A stretch of DNA of 64,000 nucleotides from Candidatus Aminicenantes bacterium UBA6228 (GTDB lineage: Bacteria > Acidobacteriota > Aminicenantia > Aminicenantales > Saccharicenantaceae), in the NCBI GenBank assembly GCA_002441005.1, contig DJWO01000010.1, positions 113,593 through 177,592 on the forward strand, given 5' to 3'. Under the pieces are notes generated by a model, which saw nothing but the letters and a program-made list of their open reading frames with translations, made no database searches and had not been told where the DNA came from. The position numbers and the translations under genes were made by a program. How positions within the stretch are numbered: the stretch's first letter is position 1; every line of letters starts with the position of its first letter. Below are positions 43,022-52,431 of the stretch, in pieces.

Positions 43022-43920
43022 AAGGCTGCGGGCATACGCCAGTTTTGCTTGAAGAAACCCTGTTATTTCTTCAAGCCTCCAGGCCAGGGGTTTATTTAGA
43101 CGGCACTTTTGGTCTGGGTGGACATAGCCTGGAAATCTTAAAAAGGAATAGCTCAGCCCGGGTCATAGGTTTTGACCGCGATGAAGCTTCTCTCCAGACC
43201 GCCGCCGGCCGGCTCAAAGCTTATGCTAACCGGCTCAGCCTCTATCAAGCCGACTTCCGGCAGCTGCTGGAGCTCGAAGGCCTCATTCCCTGGGATGAAG
43301 TCAGAGGCGCGCTGTTTGATCTCGGGCTCTCTTCTTTTCAGCTGGCTGACCCGGCCCGGGGCTTTAGCTTTAACCAGGAAGGCCCGCTCGATATGAGAAT
43401 GGATACCAGACAGAAAGTTACAGCTGAAAAAATCTTATTGACTTATCCGGAAAGCCGGCTGGCCGAATTGTTCAAAGAATATGGCGAACTCCATCAGTCC
43501 AAGCTCCTCGCCCGGAAAATCGTCAGCTTGAGAAAACTCGGGCTTTTAAAGACTACCTCCGATTTAAGACGGGTAGCGGAAGAGACTTATCACTGGATCC
43601 CCCAGAAAAACCGCCTGCATCCTGCAGCTAAAGTCTTCCAGGCTTTAAGAATCGAAGTCAATCAGGAACTCGCTGGCCTGGATGACTTTCTGGACAGGCT
43701 GGCCCGGCAATGCCGGCCAGGAACCAGGCTGGTAGTTATTTCCTTCCAGTCATTAGAAGACCGGCTGGTCAAAACTGCCTGGCAACGGCTGGCTGCACCA
43801 GAGGAAGGTCAGCCCATAGTTAAGATATTAACCAGAAAACCGGTTAGGCCAACTCCTGCAGAAATTGAAGTAAATGTCCGCAGCCATTCAGCTAAACTGC
43901 GGGCAGTAGAGAGGGTCTAA
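43018..43920 (+). CDS. rsmH: 16S rRNA (cytosine-1402-N4)-methyltransferase
   Basis: 300 residues (also called MraW). HTPVLLEETLLFL at the start, the SAM-binding YLDGTFGLGGHSLEIL and FDRDEASL, LFDLGLSSFQLADPARGFSF, DMRMDT, and the terminal RPTPAEIEVNVRSHSAKLRA are all family signatures. It methylates C1402 of 16S rRNA with RsmI. Coupled to mraZ by overlap, followed two bases later by ftsL. Confidence 0.96.
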   Translation: MKGCGHTPVLLEETLLFLQASRPGVYLDGTFGLGGHSLEILKRNSSARVIGFDRDEASLQTAAGRLKAYANRLSLYQADFRQLLELEGLIPWDEVRGALFDLGLSSFQLADPARGFSFNQEGPLDMRMDTRQKVTAEKILLTYPESRLAELFKEYGELHQSKLLARKIVSLRKLGLLKTTSDLRRVAEETYHWIPQKNRLHPAAKVFQALRIEVNQELAGLDDFLDRLARQCRPGTRLVVISFQSLEDRLVKTAWQRLAAPEEGQPIVKILTRKPVRPTPAEIEVNVRSHSAKLRAVERV

Positions 43921-43922
43921 CC

Positions 43923-44219
43923 ATGGTCAGGAAAAAATATTCGTGGAAACACTTTCTGTTATGGGCCGGGCTGACCATTCTTTTCCTAGGCAATATAACT
44001 TTTTATATCTGGTACCAGAGCGAATCTATCAGGCTTGGTTATAGAATCCATGATCTTGAAACCCAGGCAGAAAAACGCCGCGAAGAGATTAAACAGCTCG
44101 AGGCCAAAAAGGAAGCTCTGCTCTCTCCTGACCGGATTGACCGCCTGGCCCGGGAAGAATTGAAGCTGCGGGACATTGAACCAGACCAGGTTATTTTCGA
44201 AGGCCAGGTGGAAAAATGA
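43923..44219 (+). CDS. ftsL: Cell division protein FtsL
   Basis: 98 residues: short basic N-terminus, one membrane helix (LLWAGLTILFLGNITFYIWY), then a periplasmic coiled coil (HDLETQAEKRREEIKQLEAK) and DRIDRLAREELKLRDIEPDQ. The topology and position between rsmH and ftsI identify it; sequence alone is weakly conserved. FtsL forms the FtsQBL complex that activates FtsWI. Confidence 0.88.
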   Translation: MVRKKYSWKHFLLWAGLTILFLGNITFYIWYQSESIRLGYRIHDLETQAEKRREEIKQLEAKKEALLSPDRIDRLAREELKLRDIEPDQVIFEGQVEK

Positions 44220-46003
44220 GACTCATCATTGACAGGAGTCCAGTTCTATCCGGCCAGAACCGGAAGAAGACCAGGCTGATTTTTGTGGTTCTGCTTTTCT
44301 GGTTTATGGTCATCATCTTCAGGTTGATCGACCTCCAGGTCTTGGAACATAAAAAACTAAAACAGGAAGTAATTGAACAGAGTCAGGATTTAATCACCAT
44401 TTTGCCGACCAGAGGAACGATTTTTGATCGCCAGGGCAGGATTCTGGCCAGAAGCCTGCCGGCTGCTTCTGTTTTTTTTTCACCGGTCAAAGGTGAATCT
44501 ATAAAAGACCAGCTCAATTCCATCTACCGGTTGAAAAGCCTGTTGAACCTGTCCAGGGATGAAATAAACCGGATCGCCAGTTCTATTGAAAAAAGAAAAA
44601 GATTCACCTGGATCAAGAGAAAAATTCCGGTCGAACTGGCGGAAAAAATCAGGACGCTCAAGCTCAGCGGGATCTATCTGTTAAATGAAAACAAACGCTT
44701 TTATCCTCAGGGCAGGCTGGCCTCCCAGGTGCTGGGCGGCGTCAGCATAGATGATTGCGGGCTAGCCGGGGCAGAGTACTATTATGATTCAGCCCTTCGC
44801 GGCCGGGAAGGTCAACAACTTATCATGAAAGATGCCCGGCGGAAAGAATACCTAATTGAGACTATTAAAGAGACTGAACCAGGTCGGGATATTTATCTGA
44901 CCATAGATTCTAATCTTCAATATCTGGCTGAAAAAGAACTCAAACAGGCCATAGAAGAATTCAAAGCCAACTGGGGAACGGTCATCATCATGTCTCCAGC
45001 CAGCGGCGAAATTCTGGCCATGGCCAGCTATCCTGATTATGATCCTAATAATTTCCCTCCCCCGGAAGAAGCCATGCTTAACCGGGCTATCCAGTACACT
45101 TATGAACCGGGTTCGACAGCCAAGATCGTCACGGCCGCCGCGGCCAGAGAACTGGCTGGCATTAGTTATGCAACTTATTATGATTGCCGGGCTGGCTTAA
45201 TTAACTTTGGAGGAACAACGGTCAGGGACCATGTCCGGCTGGGAATTTTGAGTTTCCCTGATGTTTTTGTTCATTCTTCCAATGTCGGCTCGATTAAGAT
45301 GGCTGAGATTATCGGCGAGGAAAATCTTTACCGGATGTTTAAAGCTTTCAAGTTGGGAGAAAAAACCGGCATTGATCTTCCAGGTGAAGAAGCCGGCATT
45401 GTCCACCCGGTAGAAAAGTGGAGAAAATCCTCACTGCGGGTAGCTATTGGCTATGAACTGGCAGCTACTCCCCTGCAGATTCTCCGGGCTATGAATGTTT
45501 ATGCCACCGGCGGTTACCTGGTCAGACCAAAAATTAATTTGAATGGCCCCCGGGCAGAAGGAATGACCTCTGAAGCCAGTTTGAGGCCAGCTGAAACTTC
45601 ACAGCCTGTGATTTCAGAAAAAACTGCCCGGGAACTGGTCAACCTGGTCTTTAAGGAAGTGGTGGAAAGGGGGACAGGCACTCCGGCCAGGATTGATGGC
45701 TACGAAATTGCGGGGAAGACGGGCACCGCCCAAAAATTTGATCCAGCCCTCAGGGCCTATTCTCTCTCCAAACACGTTGCTTCCTTTGTTGGTTTTGCCC
45801 CGGCTGACCAGCCGGTCATCTCGATGATAGTGGTCATTGATGAACCAAAAGGGATAAAGCAGTACGGCAGTCAGGTGGCCGCGCCGGTTTTCCGGGAAAT
45901 TGCCAGAAAAGCCCTGCTTTATTACCATCAGCTTCCATCCAGGTCGCCTGACCAAATGACTCTGGCCAGCCAGAATTCAAAACAGGCAGGAGTGACGGAC
46001 TGA
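44216..46003 (+). CDS. ftsI: Peptidoglycan D,D-transpeptidase FtsI (PBP3)
   Basis: 595 residues: a membrane anchor (VVLLFWFMVIIFRLIDLQVL), a pedestal domain beginning with TRGTIFDRQGRILA, then the transpeptidase. The active-site motifs are YEPGSTAK (S-x-x-K; the more usual form is STFK), HSSNVGS (S-x-N) and AGKTGTAQK (KTG). There is no PASTA domain. It cross-links septal peptidoglycan. It overlaps ftsL by four bases and is followed one base after its stop by murE. Confidence 0.95.
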   Translation: MRLIIDRSPVLSGQNRKKTRLIFVVLLFWFMVIIFRLIDLQVLEHKKLKQEVIEQSQDLITILPTRGTIFDRQGRILARSLPAASVFFSPVKGESIKDQLNSIYRLKSLLNLSRDEINRIASSIEKRKRFTWIKRKIPVELAEKIRTLKLSGIYLLNENKRFYPQGRLASQVLGGVSIDDCGLAGAEYYYDSALRGREGQQLIMKDARRKEYLIETIKETEPGRDIYLTIDSNLQYLAEKELKQAIEEFKANWGTVIIMSPASGEILAMASYPDYDPNNFPPPEEAMLNRAIQYTYEPGSTAKIVTAAAARELAGISYATYYDCRAGLINFGGTTVRDHVRLGILSFPDVFVHSSNVGSIKMAEIIGEENLYRMFKAFKLGEKTGIDLPGEEAGIVHPVEKWRKSSLRVAIGYELAATPLQILRAMNVYATGGYLVRPKINLNGPRAEGMTSEASLRPAETSQPVISEKTARELVNLVFKEVVERGTGTPARIDGYEIAGKTGTAQKFDPALRAYSLSKHVASFVGFAPADQPVISMIVVIDEPKGIKQYGSQVAAPVFREIARKALLYYHQLPSRSPDQMTLASQNSKQAGVTD

Positions 46004-46004
46004 G

Positions 46005-47507
46005 ATGAAACTTAAGGAACTTCTGGCCGAAATTCAGGTGGTCAACCTGTCCGGCCAGCCTGATCTGGAAATTTCAGGCATTGCCTATTCTTCCAGCCTG
46101 GTTGAGCCCGGCAACCTCTTCGTGGCCATCAAAGGTCTTAAAGCTGACGGCTATGATTTTCTGCCCGAAGCTATAAAGAGAGGAGCGGCCGCAGTCATAT
46201 CCCAACGTCAGAAACCAGAAGGACTGGATATCACCTGGGCCCAGGTGACTGACGCCAGAGAAGCCCTGGCTTTAACCTCGGCTGCTTTTTATGGCTATCC
46301 TGCTCTTAAGCTCAAAACCATTGGTATAACCGGGACGAAGGGAAAAACAACAGTTAGTTATATACTCGAGGCTGTTCTCCAGGCTGCCGGATTTAATCCT
46401 GGTGTCATAGGCACAGTTGAATACCGCTGGAACCAGCAGCGATTGGCAGCGGCCAGAACAACACCCGAGGCCCCTGATATTCAAAAAATATTAAAACAAA
46501 TGGCTGACTCAGGCGTTACTCATTGCCTTCTGGAGGTTTCTTCCCACTCTCTCGAACTGAAAAGAGTTCTGGGAATAGGCTTTGACCTGGCCATTTTTAC
46601 CAACTTGAGCGGCGAACACCTCGATTACCACCAGACCATGGAGAACTATTTTGAGGCTAAAAAAAAGCTGTTCTTCCTGAATCACAAAAGACAGGCCTCC
46701 ATCGTCAACATTGATGATGTCTGGGGGCAGAAGCTGATTGCCGAACTGCCGATGAGAACTATCACCTTTGGCTTCAGGCCAGAAGCCCTTGTCCGGGCTG
46801 AGAATTTTGACCTTGAAGGTCAGGAAATGAAAGCCCAGGTTTCTTACCCTGGCGGCAGGCTGAATTTCAGAACAAAATTAATCGGACGCCACAATCTATA
46901 CAATTGCTTAGCGGCTATTTCGGCTGCCCTGGCTTTGTCGGTCAGCCCTCAGGCCATTGTCAAAGGGATCGGTCAGCTTCAATCAATTCCAGGCCGCCTG
47001 GAATTTGTTCCCAATTCTCTCGGCTTCTCAATCGTGGTCGATTATGCTCATACGGACAACGCTCTCGACAATCTCCTGCAAGCAGTCAGAAGCCTCAAGC
47101 CGGCCAGAATTATTTTAATTTTTGGTTGCGGCGGCGACCGGGACCGGAGCAAGCGTTCCCGGATGGGAGAAATCGCAGCCAGGCTGGCTGACTGGACAAT
47201 CATCACCTCTGATAATCCCAGATCAGAAGAACCGGAAAAAATTATCCAGGATATCGAGCAGGGCTTTCTTAAAACCGGCAGCCGGAATTATGAACAGATA
47301 GTTGACCGCCGGTCGGCCATCCAAAAAGCCCTGAATCTGGCCACCACCGGCGATTTGGTGGTTATAGCCGGGAAGGGTCATGAAACCTATCAAATTTTCA
47401 AGGATCACAACCTGCCTTTCAGTGATTATGAAACGGCCTTAGAAATAATAAAAAGTCTGGAGGAGAAAAAACAGAATGGCTTCTCTGACCCTCACCCGGC
47501 TGGCTGA
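46005..47507 (+). CDS. murE: UDP-MurNAc-tripeptide synthetase MurE (meso-DAP adding)
   Basis: 500 residues of the Mur ligase family: N-terminal UDP-binding domain, GITGTKGKTTVSYILEAVLQ (ATP loop), EVSSHSLELKRV, and the C-terminal FGCGGDRDRSKRSRMGEIA. TSDNPRSEEP carries the DNPR signature of enzymes that add meso-diaminopimelate, so the cell wall is probably of the Gram-negative DAP type. It overlaps murF by 32 bases. Confidence 0.95.
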   Translation: MKLKELLAEIQVVNLSGQPDLEISGIAYSSSLVEPGNLFVAIKGLKADGYDFLPEAIKRGAAAVISQRQKPEGLDITWAQVTDAREALALTSAAFYGYPALKLKTIGITGTKGKTTVSYILEAVLQAAGFNPGVIGTVEYRWNQQRLAAARTTPEAPDIQKILKQMADSGVTHCLLEVSSHSLELKRVLGIGFDLAIFTNLSGEHLDYHQTMENYFEAKKKLFFLNHKRQASIVNIDDVWGQKLIAELPMRTITFGFRPEALVRAENFDLEGQEMKAQVSYPGGRLNFRTKLIGRHNLYNCLAAISAALALSVSPQAIVKGIGQLQSIPGRLEFVPNSLGFSIVVDYAHTDNALDNLLQAVRSLKPARIILIFGCGGDRDRSKRSRMGEIAARLADWTIITSDNPRSEEPEKIIQDIEQGFLKTGSRNYEQIVDRRSAIQKALNLATTGDLVVIAGKGHETYQIFKDHNLPFSDYETALEIIKSLEEKKQNGFSDPHPAG

Positions 47508-48864
47508 ACTGACCGGGGGAAAAATAATTTCCGGTGAGCCAGAAATGATGGTAGTAGCCTACACTTTTGATTCAAGGCAGGCCTCAGCCGGCTCTTTATT
47601 CTTTGCCCTGCAAGGATCAAGGAATGGCCATGACTATGTTCTTGATGCCTGGCACCGGGGAGCAGTGGCGGCTTGCGTTTCAGAGAAAGTAACAGGCCTG
47701 CCGCCGGGCTTTGGCCTGATCCAGGTGAATGACACCCTCCAGGCTCTACAGCAGCTGGCGGCTAAAGTTCTCGCCGAAAGCCAGCTCAGGGTAGTAGGAA
47801 TAACAGGAAGTATAGGCAAGACTTCAACCAAGGAATTGACTGCCTTGATGCTTTCTTCTCGCTACAGCGTGCTTAAATCCAGGGGAAACTACAATAATCA
47901 GATTGGGCTGCCGATGTCTATCCTTTCCCTGACCAGGGCTCACCAGATTGCTGTGCTGGAAATGGGCATGAGTCAGCCAGGCGAGATCAAACGTCTGACT
48001 GAAATTGCCCCGCCGGAAGTGGCAGTCATTACCCGGCTGGCCCCGGTCCATCTTGAATTTTTCAAAAACCTGGAGGCTATCGCTCAGGCCAAAAAAGAAA
48101 TCCTGACGGGAGTCAGGTCCGGAGCTTCCGCCGTTCTCAATGGAGATGATCCACTGATTAAAGAAATAGCTGCTGATTTTCCATCGGATAAAATAATTTA
48201 TTTCGGTCAAAATGATAAATATCCGATCAGGGCTGAGGGGATCGACCCCCAGGGCTGGTCCGGGATAAACTTTAATCTTATTTACGGCCAGGAAAAAGCC
48301 AGGGTCGCTCTGCCAGTCCTTAATGAAGGGCTTATTACGAATGTTTTAGCCTCAGCCGGTGTCGCTTATTATTTTGGCCTTGGTCTGAATGAAATTCTCC
48401 CCTCTCTCCAGACCTGGCCAGTACTCGCTCACCGGGGCCAGCTGCTCAAACTAAAAGGCGGAATAGATATTTATGATGACTCATATAATTCCAATCCGGC
48501 TGCTCTCCAGCAGGTGCTGAAAAGTTTAGGCCGCTTGCCGGCCGGGAGAAAAATTGCTGTTCTCGGCGATATGCTTGAACTCGGCCCAACCGAAAATCAG
48601 TTTCATCAAGAAATAGGCTCAAGGATCCCGGGTTACGGCTGGGATTACCTGGTGACTGTCGGGCCGAGAGCCAGGTTTATGGCCGAAGGTGCCAGGAGTC
48701 ATGGTCTCGATCCGGCTCGGGTTCAATCTTTTAACCAGGCCGGGGAAGCTGCCGTCTGGCTTAAATCATTTCTAAGACCCCAGGACCTGGTTCTGGTTAA
48801 AGGCTCAAGGGGTTTGAGCCTGGAGGCCATTGTTGATTATTTAAAGAAAGAGATGGAGACCTGA
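47476..48864 (+). CDS. murF: UDP-MurNAc-tripeptide D-Ala-D-Ala ligase MurF
   Basis: 462 residues. GITGSIGKTSTKELTALML is the ATP loop, and GNYNNQIGLPMSIL and LEMGMSQPGEI follow as in MurF; the C-terminal domain contains YNSNPAALQQVL and VLGDMLELG. It adds D-Ala-D-Ala to complete the pentapeptide. The ATG lies inside the end of murE after a GGAG ribosome site. The D-Ala-D-Ala ligase that makes its substrate is not in this cluster. Confidence 0.95.
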   Translation: MASLTLTRLAELTGGKIISGEPEMMVVAYTFDSRQASAGSLFFALQGSRNGHDYVLDAWHRGAVAACVSEKVTGLPPGFGLIQVNDTLQALQQLAAKVLAESQLRVVGITGSIGKTSTKELTALMLSSRYSVLKSRGNYNNQIGLPMSILSLTRAHQIAVLEMGMSQPGEIKRLTEIAPPEVAVITRLAPVHLEFFKNLEAIAQAKKEILTGVRSGASAVLNGDDPLIKEIAADFPSDKIIYFGQNDKYPIRAEGIDPQGWSGINFNLIYGQEKARVALPVLNEGLITNVLASAGVAYYFGLGLNEILPSLQTWPVLAHRGQLLKLKGGIDIYDDSYNSNPAALQQVLKSLGRLPAGRKIAVLGDMLELGPTENQFHQEIGSRIPGYGWDYLVTVGPRARFMAEGARSHGLDPARVQSFNQAGEAAVWLKSFLRPQDLVLVKGSRGLSLEAIVDYLKKEMET

Positions 48865-48865
48865 G

Positions 48866-49954
48866 GTGCTTTACTGGTTGCTCGTACCGTTGCGGAAATA
48901 TTTGTTTTTCTTTAATGTCTTCCGCTATATCACGGTCAGGACAGCTCTGGGCGGGCTGACCGCCCTCTTATTAGTCTTTATTTTCACCCCGGTTTTTATC
49001 AGGCTGCTTAAAAAGCACCAGGTCGGCCAGGAAATCAGAGAGGAAGGCCCTTTAACTCATATCGCCAAGAAAGGTACGCCCTCCATGGGCGGGTTAGTTA
49101 TCATCGGAGCAACCCTCATCTCGACTCTGCTCTGGGGTAATCTCAGCAATATTTATGTCTGGCTGGGTATCGCCGGTCTCTGCCTCTTTGGTTTGATTGG
49201 TTTTATTGATGATTTTATCAAGTTTCGAGCCCGCCGTTCGCTCGGGTTAAACACCAGACAAAAATTAATTCTTCAAATCGCAGTTTCAGGCTTGATTGCC
49301 CTGGCTCTCGTTCTCATCGGCTTTAAAGGAAAATTCGACCTGCATTTGACTTTTCCTTTCGTTAAAGAATGGACTTTTTATTTAGGCTGGCTGTATTTAC
49401 CCTGGATTCTGTTTATTTTAGTTGGTTCGTCCAATGCGGTTAATCTGGCCGATGGCCTGGATGGTCTGGCCATAGGCTTAACTCTGATTTCGGCAGCAGC
49501 TTTAACCGCCCTGACTTATGTCGCCGGTCATGCCATCTGGTCTCAATATTTGAGTATCCTCAGGGTGCCATTGGCTGCTGAGCTGACAGTTTTTGCCGGC
49601 GCTCTATCGGGAGCCTGCTTAGGCTTTCTCTGGTTTAATTGCCATCCGGCTGAAATATTCATGGGAGATGTTGGGGCCCTGTCCTTAGGCGGAACACTTG
49701 GCCTCTTGGCCATTTTAATTAAGCAGGAATTTCTGCTCCTCTTTGTGGCCGGGGTTTTTATCCTGGAAGCCCTGTCCGTTCTTCTCCAGGTGACTTATTT
49801 CAAATTTTCTCATGGACGCAGAATTTTCCGGATGGCCCCTCTGCATCACCATTTTGAGCTTATTGGCTGGCCGGAAGAAAAAGTTGTCATCCGTTTCTGG
49901 ATTATGGGCATTATCTTTGCCCTGTTCAGCCTGACCACTCTGAAGTTGAGGTAA
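48866..49954 (+). CDS. mraY: Phospho-MurNAc-pentapeptide transferase
   Basis: 362 residues with about ten membrane segments. Family motifs: KKGTPSMGGLVI, GLIGFIDDFIKF (catalytic aspartates), SSNAVNLADGLDGLAIG, FMGDVGALSLGG and the cytoplasmic MAPLHHHFELIGWPE. It transfers phospho-MurNAc-pentapeptide to undecaprenyl phosphate, making lipid I. GTG start seven bases after GGAG. The C-terminus (LKLR) is one of the usual short forms. Confidence 0.96.
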   Translation: MLYWLLVPLRKYLFFFNVFRYITVRTALGGLTALLLVFIFTPVFIRLLKKHQVGQEIREEGPLTHIAKKGTPSMGGLVIIGATLISTLLWGNLSNIYVWLGIAGLCLFGLIGFIDDFIKFRARRSLGLNTRQKLILQIAVSGLIALALVLIGFKGKFDLHLTFPFVKEWTFYLGWLYLPWILFILVGSSNAVNLADGLDGLAIGLTLISAAALTALTYVAGHAIWSQYLSILRVPLAAELTVFAGALSGACLGFLWFNCHPAEIFMGDVGALSLGGTLGLLAILIKQEFLLLFVAGVFILEALSVLLQVTYFKFSHGRRIFRMAPLHHHFELIGWPEEKVVIRFWIMGIIFALFSLTTLKLR

Positions 49955-49957
49955 AAA

Positions 49958-51319
49958 ATGGAATTAAAAAATAAAAGAGTAGTGGTGGTTGGCTTCGGGC
50001 TGACCGGCCAGGCTGTCTGCGATTTTCTGCTCGGCCAGCAGGCTTCAATTACTGTTTCCGATAAAAAGCCTGAATCAGAGCTGAAAAAGATTGATTATTA
50101 TAAAGCTAAAGGAGTTCGGTTTGATACCGGGGCCAACCGGCTGGAAACCCTGTTGCAGGCTGAGCTCATAGTTATGAGCCCTGGCGTTCCGCCTTTGCCG
50201 GAAGTTCTGATGGCCCGGGAGAAAGGCCTAAAAGTCATCTCAGAAATTGAGCTGGCCTATCACTACTTGCGGGGAAAGCTCATCGGAGTTACCGGTTCGA
50301 ATGGTAAATCAACGACAACCACTTTGATTTGTACTATTTTAAAAAAGGCTGGTTTTAAGGTTTACCTGACCGGTAATATCGGCCAGCCGCTTATTTCATT
50401 TGTGGGCCAGGTCAAACCCGGTCAGCTGATCGTAACCGAACTCTCCAGTTTTCAATTAGAATTCACTGAAAAATTCAGGACTGATCTCTCCGTTTTTCTT
50501 AATGTTTCGCCCAATCACCTTGACTGGCATAAAACTTTTGATTCCTATTTCCAGGCTAAAAAGAAACTCTTTGACCACCGTCAGCCTGGCGATCAGGTGA
50601 TCGTCAACCGTGATGATCCGTGCCTCTGGGCCTGGAGACAGGAAGAAAAACATGAACTTTATGCTTTCAGCCGAAAGCATTCAGTACCCCGGGGTTGCTA
50701 CCTCCAGGGATCAAAGATCTGCTTTAAACTGGGGGAGGAAATTCCGGTTATAGAGGTGAAGGACATCAAGTTACGAGGAGTTCACAACCAGGAAAATGTT
50801 ATGGCTGCCTCTCTCGCCGCTTATTTAGCCGGAGCCAGCCTGCTCTCCATCCGGCAGGCTGTCCGGGGCTTCAAAGGGCTCGAACACCGTCTGGAAGAAG
50901 TCAGGAAAATAAGAGGCGTCCTGTTTGTTAATGACTCAAAAGCCACGACTGTTGAGGCGACAATTAAAGCCATTGAGAGTTTTGATCAGCCGATTCTTCT
51001 CATCCTCGGGGGGCGCGACAAGGGGGGAGACTTTTCCCCCCTCCGTCGCGCATTAAAAGGAAAGGTAAAACAGGTTCTTTTGATTGGTGAAGCCAGAGAA
51101 AAAATCAGACAGGCGATTGAGGGAGTTTGTCCGATCGAGGAAGCAGCCACTTTTAGAGAACTGGTGGAGAGAGCTTATTCCCAGGCCAGACCGGGCGAGG
51201 TAGTTCTCTTATCTCCGGCCTGTACTTCCTGGGATATGTTTAACAATTTTGAAGAACGTGGCCGGTTATTTAAAAAAGAAGTCAACCGGCTGGCCGGAAA
51301 AGTCACGGGGAAAAAATAG
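49958..51319 (+). CDS. murD: UDP-MurNAc-L-alanine D-glutamate ligase
   Basis: 453 residues: N-terminal Rossmann domain (VVVVGFGLTGQAVCDFLL), ATP loop GVTGSNGKSTTTTLICTIL, FLNVSPNHLDWHKTFDSY, and the C-terminal NDSKATTVEATIKAI, LILGGRDKGGDFSPL and SPACTSWDMFNNFEERG. It adds D-glutamate to UDP-MurNAc-L-Ala. Its last base is the first base of the ftsW GTG. Confidence 0.95.
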   Translation: MELKNKRVVVVGFGLTGQAVCDFLLGQQASITVSDKKPESELKKIDYYKAKGVRFDTGANRLETLLQAELIVMSPGVPPLPEVLMAREKGLKVISEIELAYHYLRGKLIGVTGSNGKSTTTTLICTILKKAGFKVYLTGNIGQPLISFVGQVKPGQLIVTELSSFQLEFTEKFRTDLSVFLNVSPNHLDWHKTFDSYFQAKKKLFDHRQPGDQVIVNRDDPCLWAWRQEEKHELYAFSRKHSVPRGCYLQGSKICFKLGEEIPVIEVKDIKLRGVHNQENVMAASLAAYLAGASLLSIRQAVRGFKGLEHRLEEVRKIRGVLFVNDSKATTVEATIKAIESFDQPILLILGGRDKGGDFSPLRRALKGKVKQVLLIGEAREKIRQAIEGVCPIEEAATFRELVERAYSQARPGEVVLLSPACTSWDMFNNFEERGRLFKKEVNRLAGKVTGKK

Positions 51320-52431
51320 TGGAAGTTTTCAGGCGTTATTCTTTTGACAAGGCTCTGCTGGCGGCAACTATTTTCCTTCTTCTGTCCGGGATTATTATGG
51401 TTTTTAGTTCATCAGTTATTCTGGCCGGGGAGAAATACCATCAAAGCTTCTATTTCTTTATCCAGCAGATCATCGCCGCCCTGGCCGGCCTGGTGCTAAT
51501 GTTTATTATCATTTCTATCCGGACTCCCTTTTTTACGTTGAGACGCCTGGTCTATGTGGCCACCGGTTTCACCCTGTTGCTTCTGCTTCTTTGCCTGGCC
51601 ATGCCCCCGGTAGCCGGGGCCCACCGCTGGCTTCAATTTTCCGGTTTTCGTTTTCAGCCTTCAGAGCTGGCCAAAATCGTTTTGATTATTTTCCTGGCCA
51701 ACTATTGTTCAGAAAAATCTCAGACCATTAACCAGTGGAAAACACTGCTGGTTCCAGCGGCTGTCATTCTGGCTTTTGTGCTGGCTGTTTTACTGGAACC
51801 CGATTATGGTACAGCCGCCTTTCTCTGCCTTATTTCAGCTATTACTCTCTTCCTGGGGGGAGTAAAGCCTAAATATTTTATTATCCCAGGCCTTGTCGCC
51901 TGTCTCATCTTCGGCTTATTCCTTTTTTCAGCCACTTACCGGCTGAACCGGGTTCATGGCTTTCTTAATCCCGAACAGGATTTACTCGGTAAGGCTTTTC
52001 AAGTCAGGCAATCCCAGCTGGCCATAGGAGCTGGCGGCCTGCTGGGAGTCAGCCTTGGCGCTTCGACTCAAAAGCTTTATTTTCTGCCCTGTGCCCACAC
52101 TGATTTTATTTTTGCCATTGTCGGGGAAGAAACCGGCCTGTTAGGCTCCTTAGCGGTTATTGGACTCTTTCTGGTCTTTCTTTTCCGCGGCTTAAAAATT
52201 GCTGACCGGGCTTCTAATCAAGCTTATCAGCTAATTGCCTATGGACTGACGATCAGCCTGGCCATCCAGGCTCTTTTAAATATCAGTATCGTCCTCGGGC
52301 TGGGACCGGTGACCGGTATCCCCCTGCCATTTATTTCTTACGGGCGTTCATCTTTGCTTTGTAATCTTATGGCCGTTGGCCTGTTGTTAAATATCTCCCA
52401 GAGAAAAGTGGAGGCCAAACCGTTGCTATGA
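51319..52431 (+). CDS. ftsW: Peptidoglycan polymerase FtsW (SEDS family)
   Basis: 370 residues with ten membrane segments. SEDS landmarks: SSVILAGEKYHQSFYFFIQQ, AHRWLQFSGFRFQPSELAKI, LLEPDYGTAAFL, and the late AHTDFIFAIVGEETGLLGS and TGIPLPFISYGRSSLL. It polymerises septal glycan from lipid II together with FtsI. GTG start shares one base with the murD stop; murG starts inside its own stop codon (ATGA). Confidence 0.95.
   Translation: MEVFRRYSFDKALLAATIFLLLSGIIMVFSSSVILAGEKYHQSFYFFIQQIIAALAGLVLMFIIISIRTPFFTLRRLVYVATGFTLLLLLLCLAMPPVAGAHRWLQFSGFRFQPSELAKIVLIIFLANYCSEKSQTINQWKTLLVPAAVILAFVLAVLLEPDYGTAAFLCLISAITLFLGGVKPKYFIIPGLVACLIFGLFLFSATYRLNRVHGFLNPEQDLLGKAFQVRQSQLAIGAGGLLGVSLGASTQKLYFLPCAHTDFIFAIVGEETGLLGSLAVIGLFLVFLFRGLKIADRASNQAYQLIAYGLTISLAIQALLNISIVLGLGPVTGIPLPFISYGRSSLLCNLMAVGLLLNISQRKVEAKPLL

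Noticed and set aside
44960..45130. FtsI as a possible SpoVD (sporulation) protein
   Set aside because: It lacks PASTA domains and lies in the usual ftsI position of a diderm-type dcw operon.
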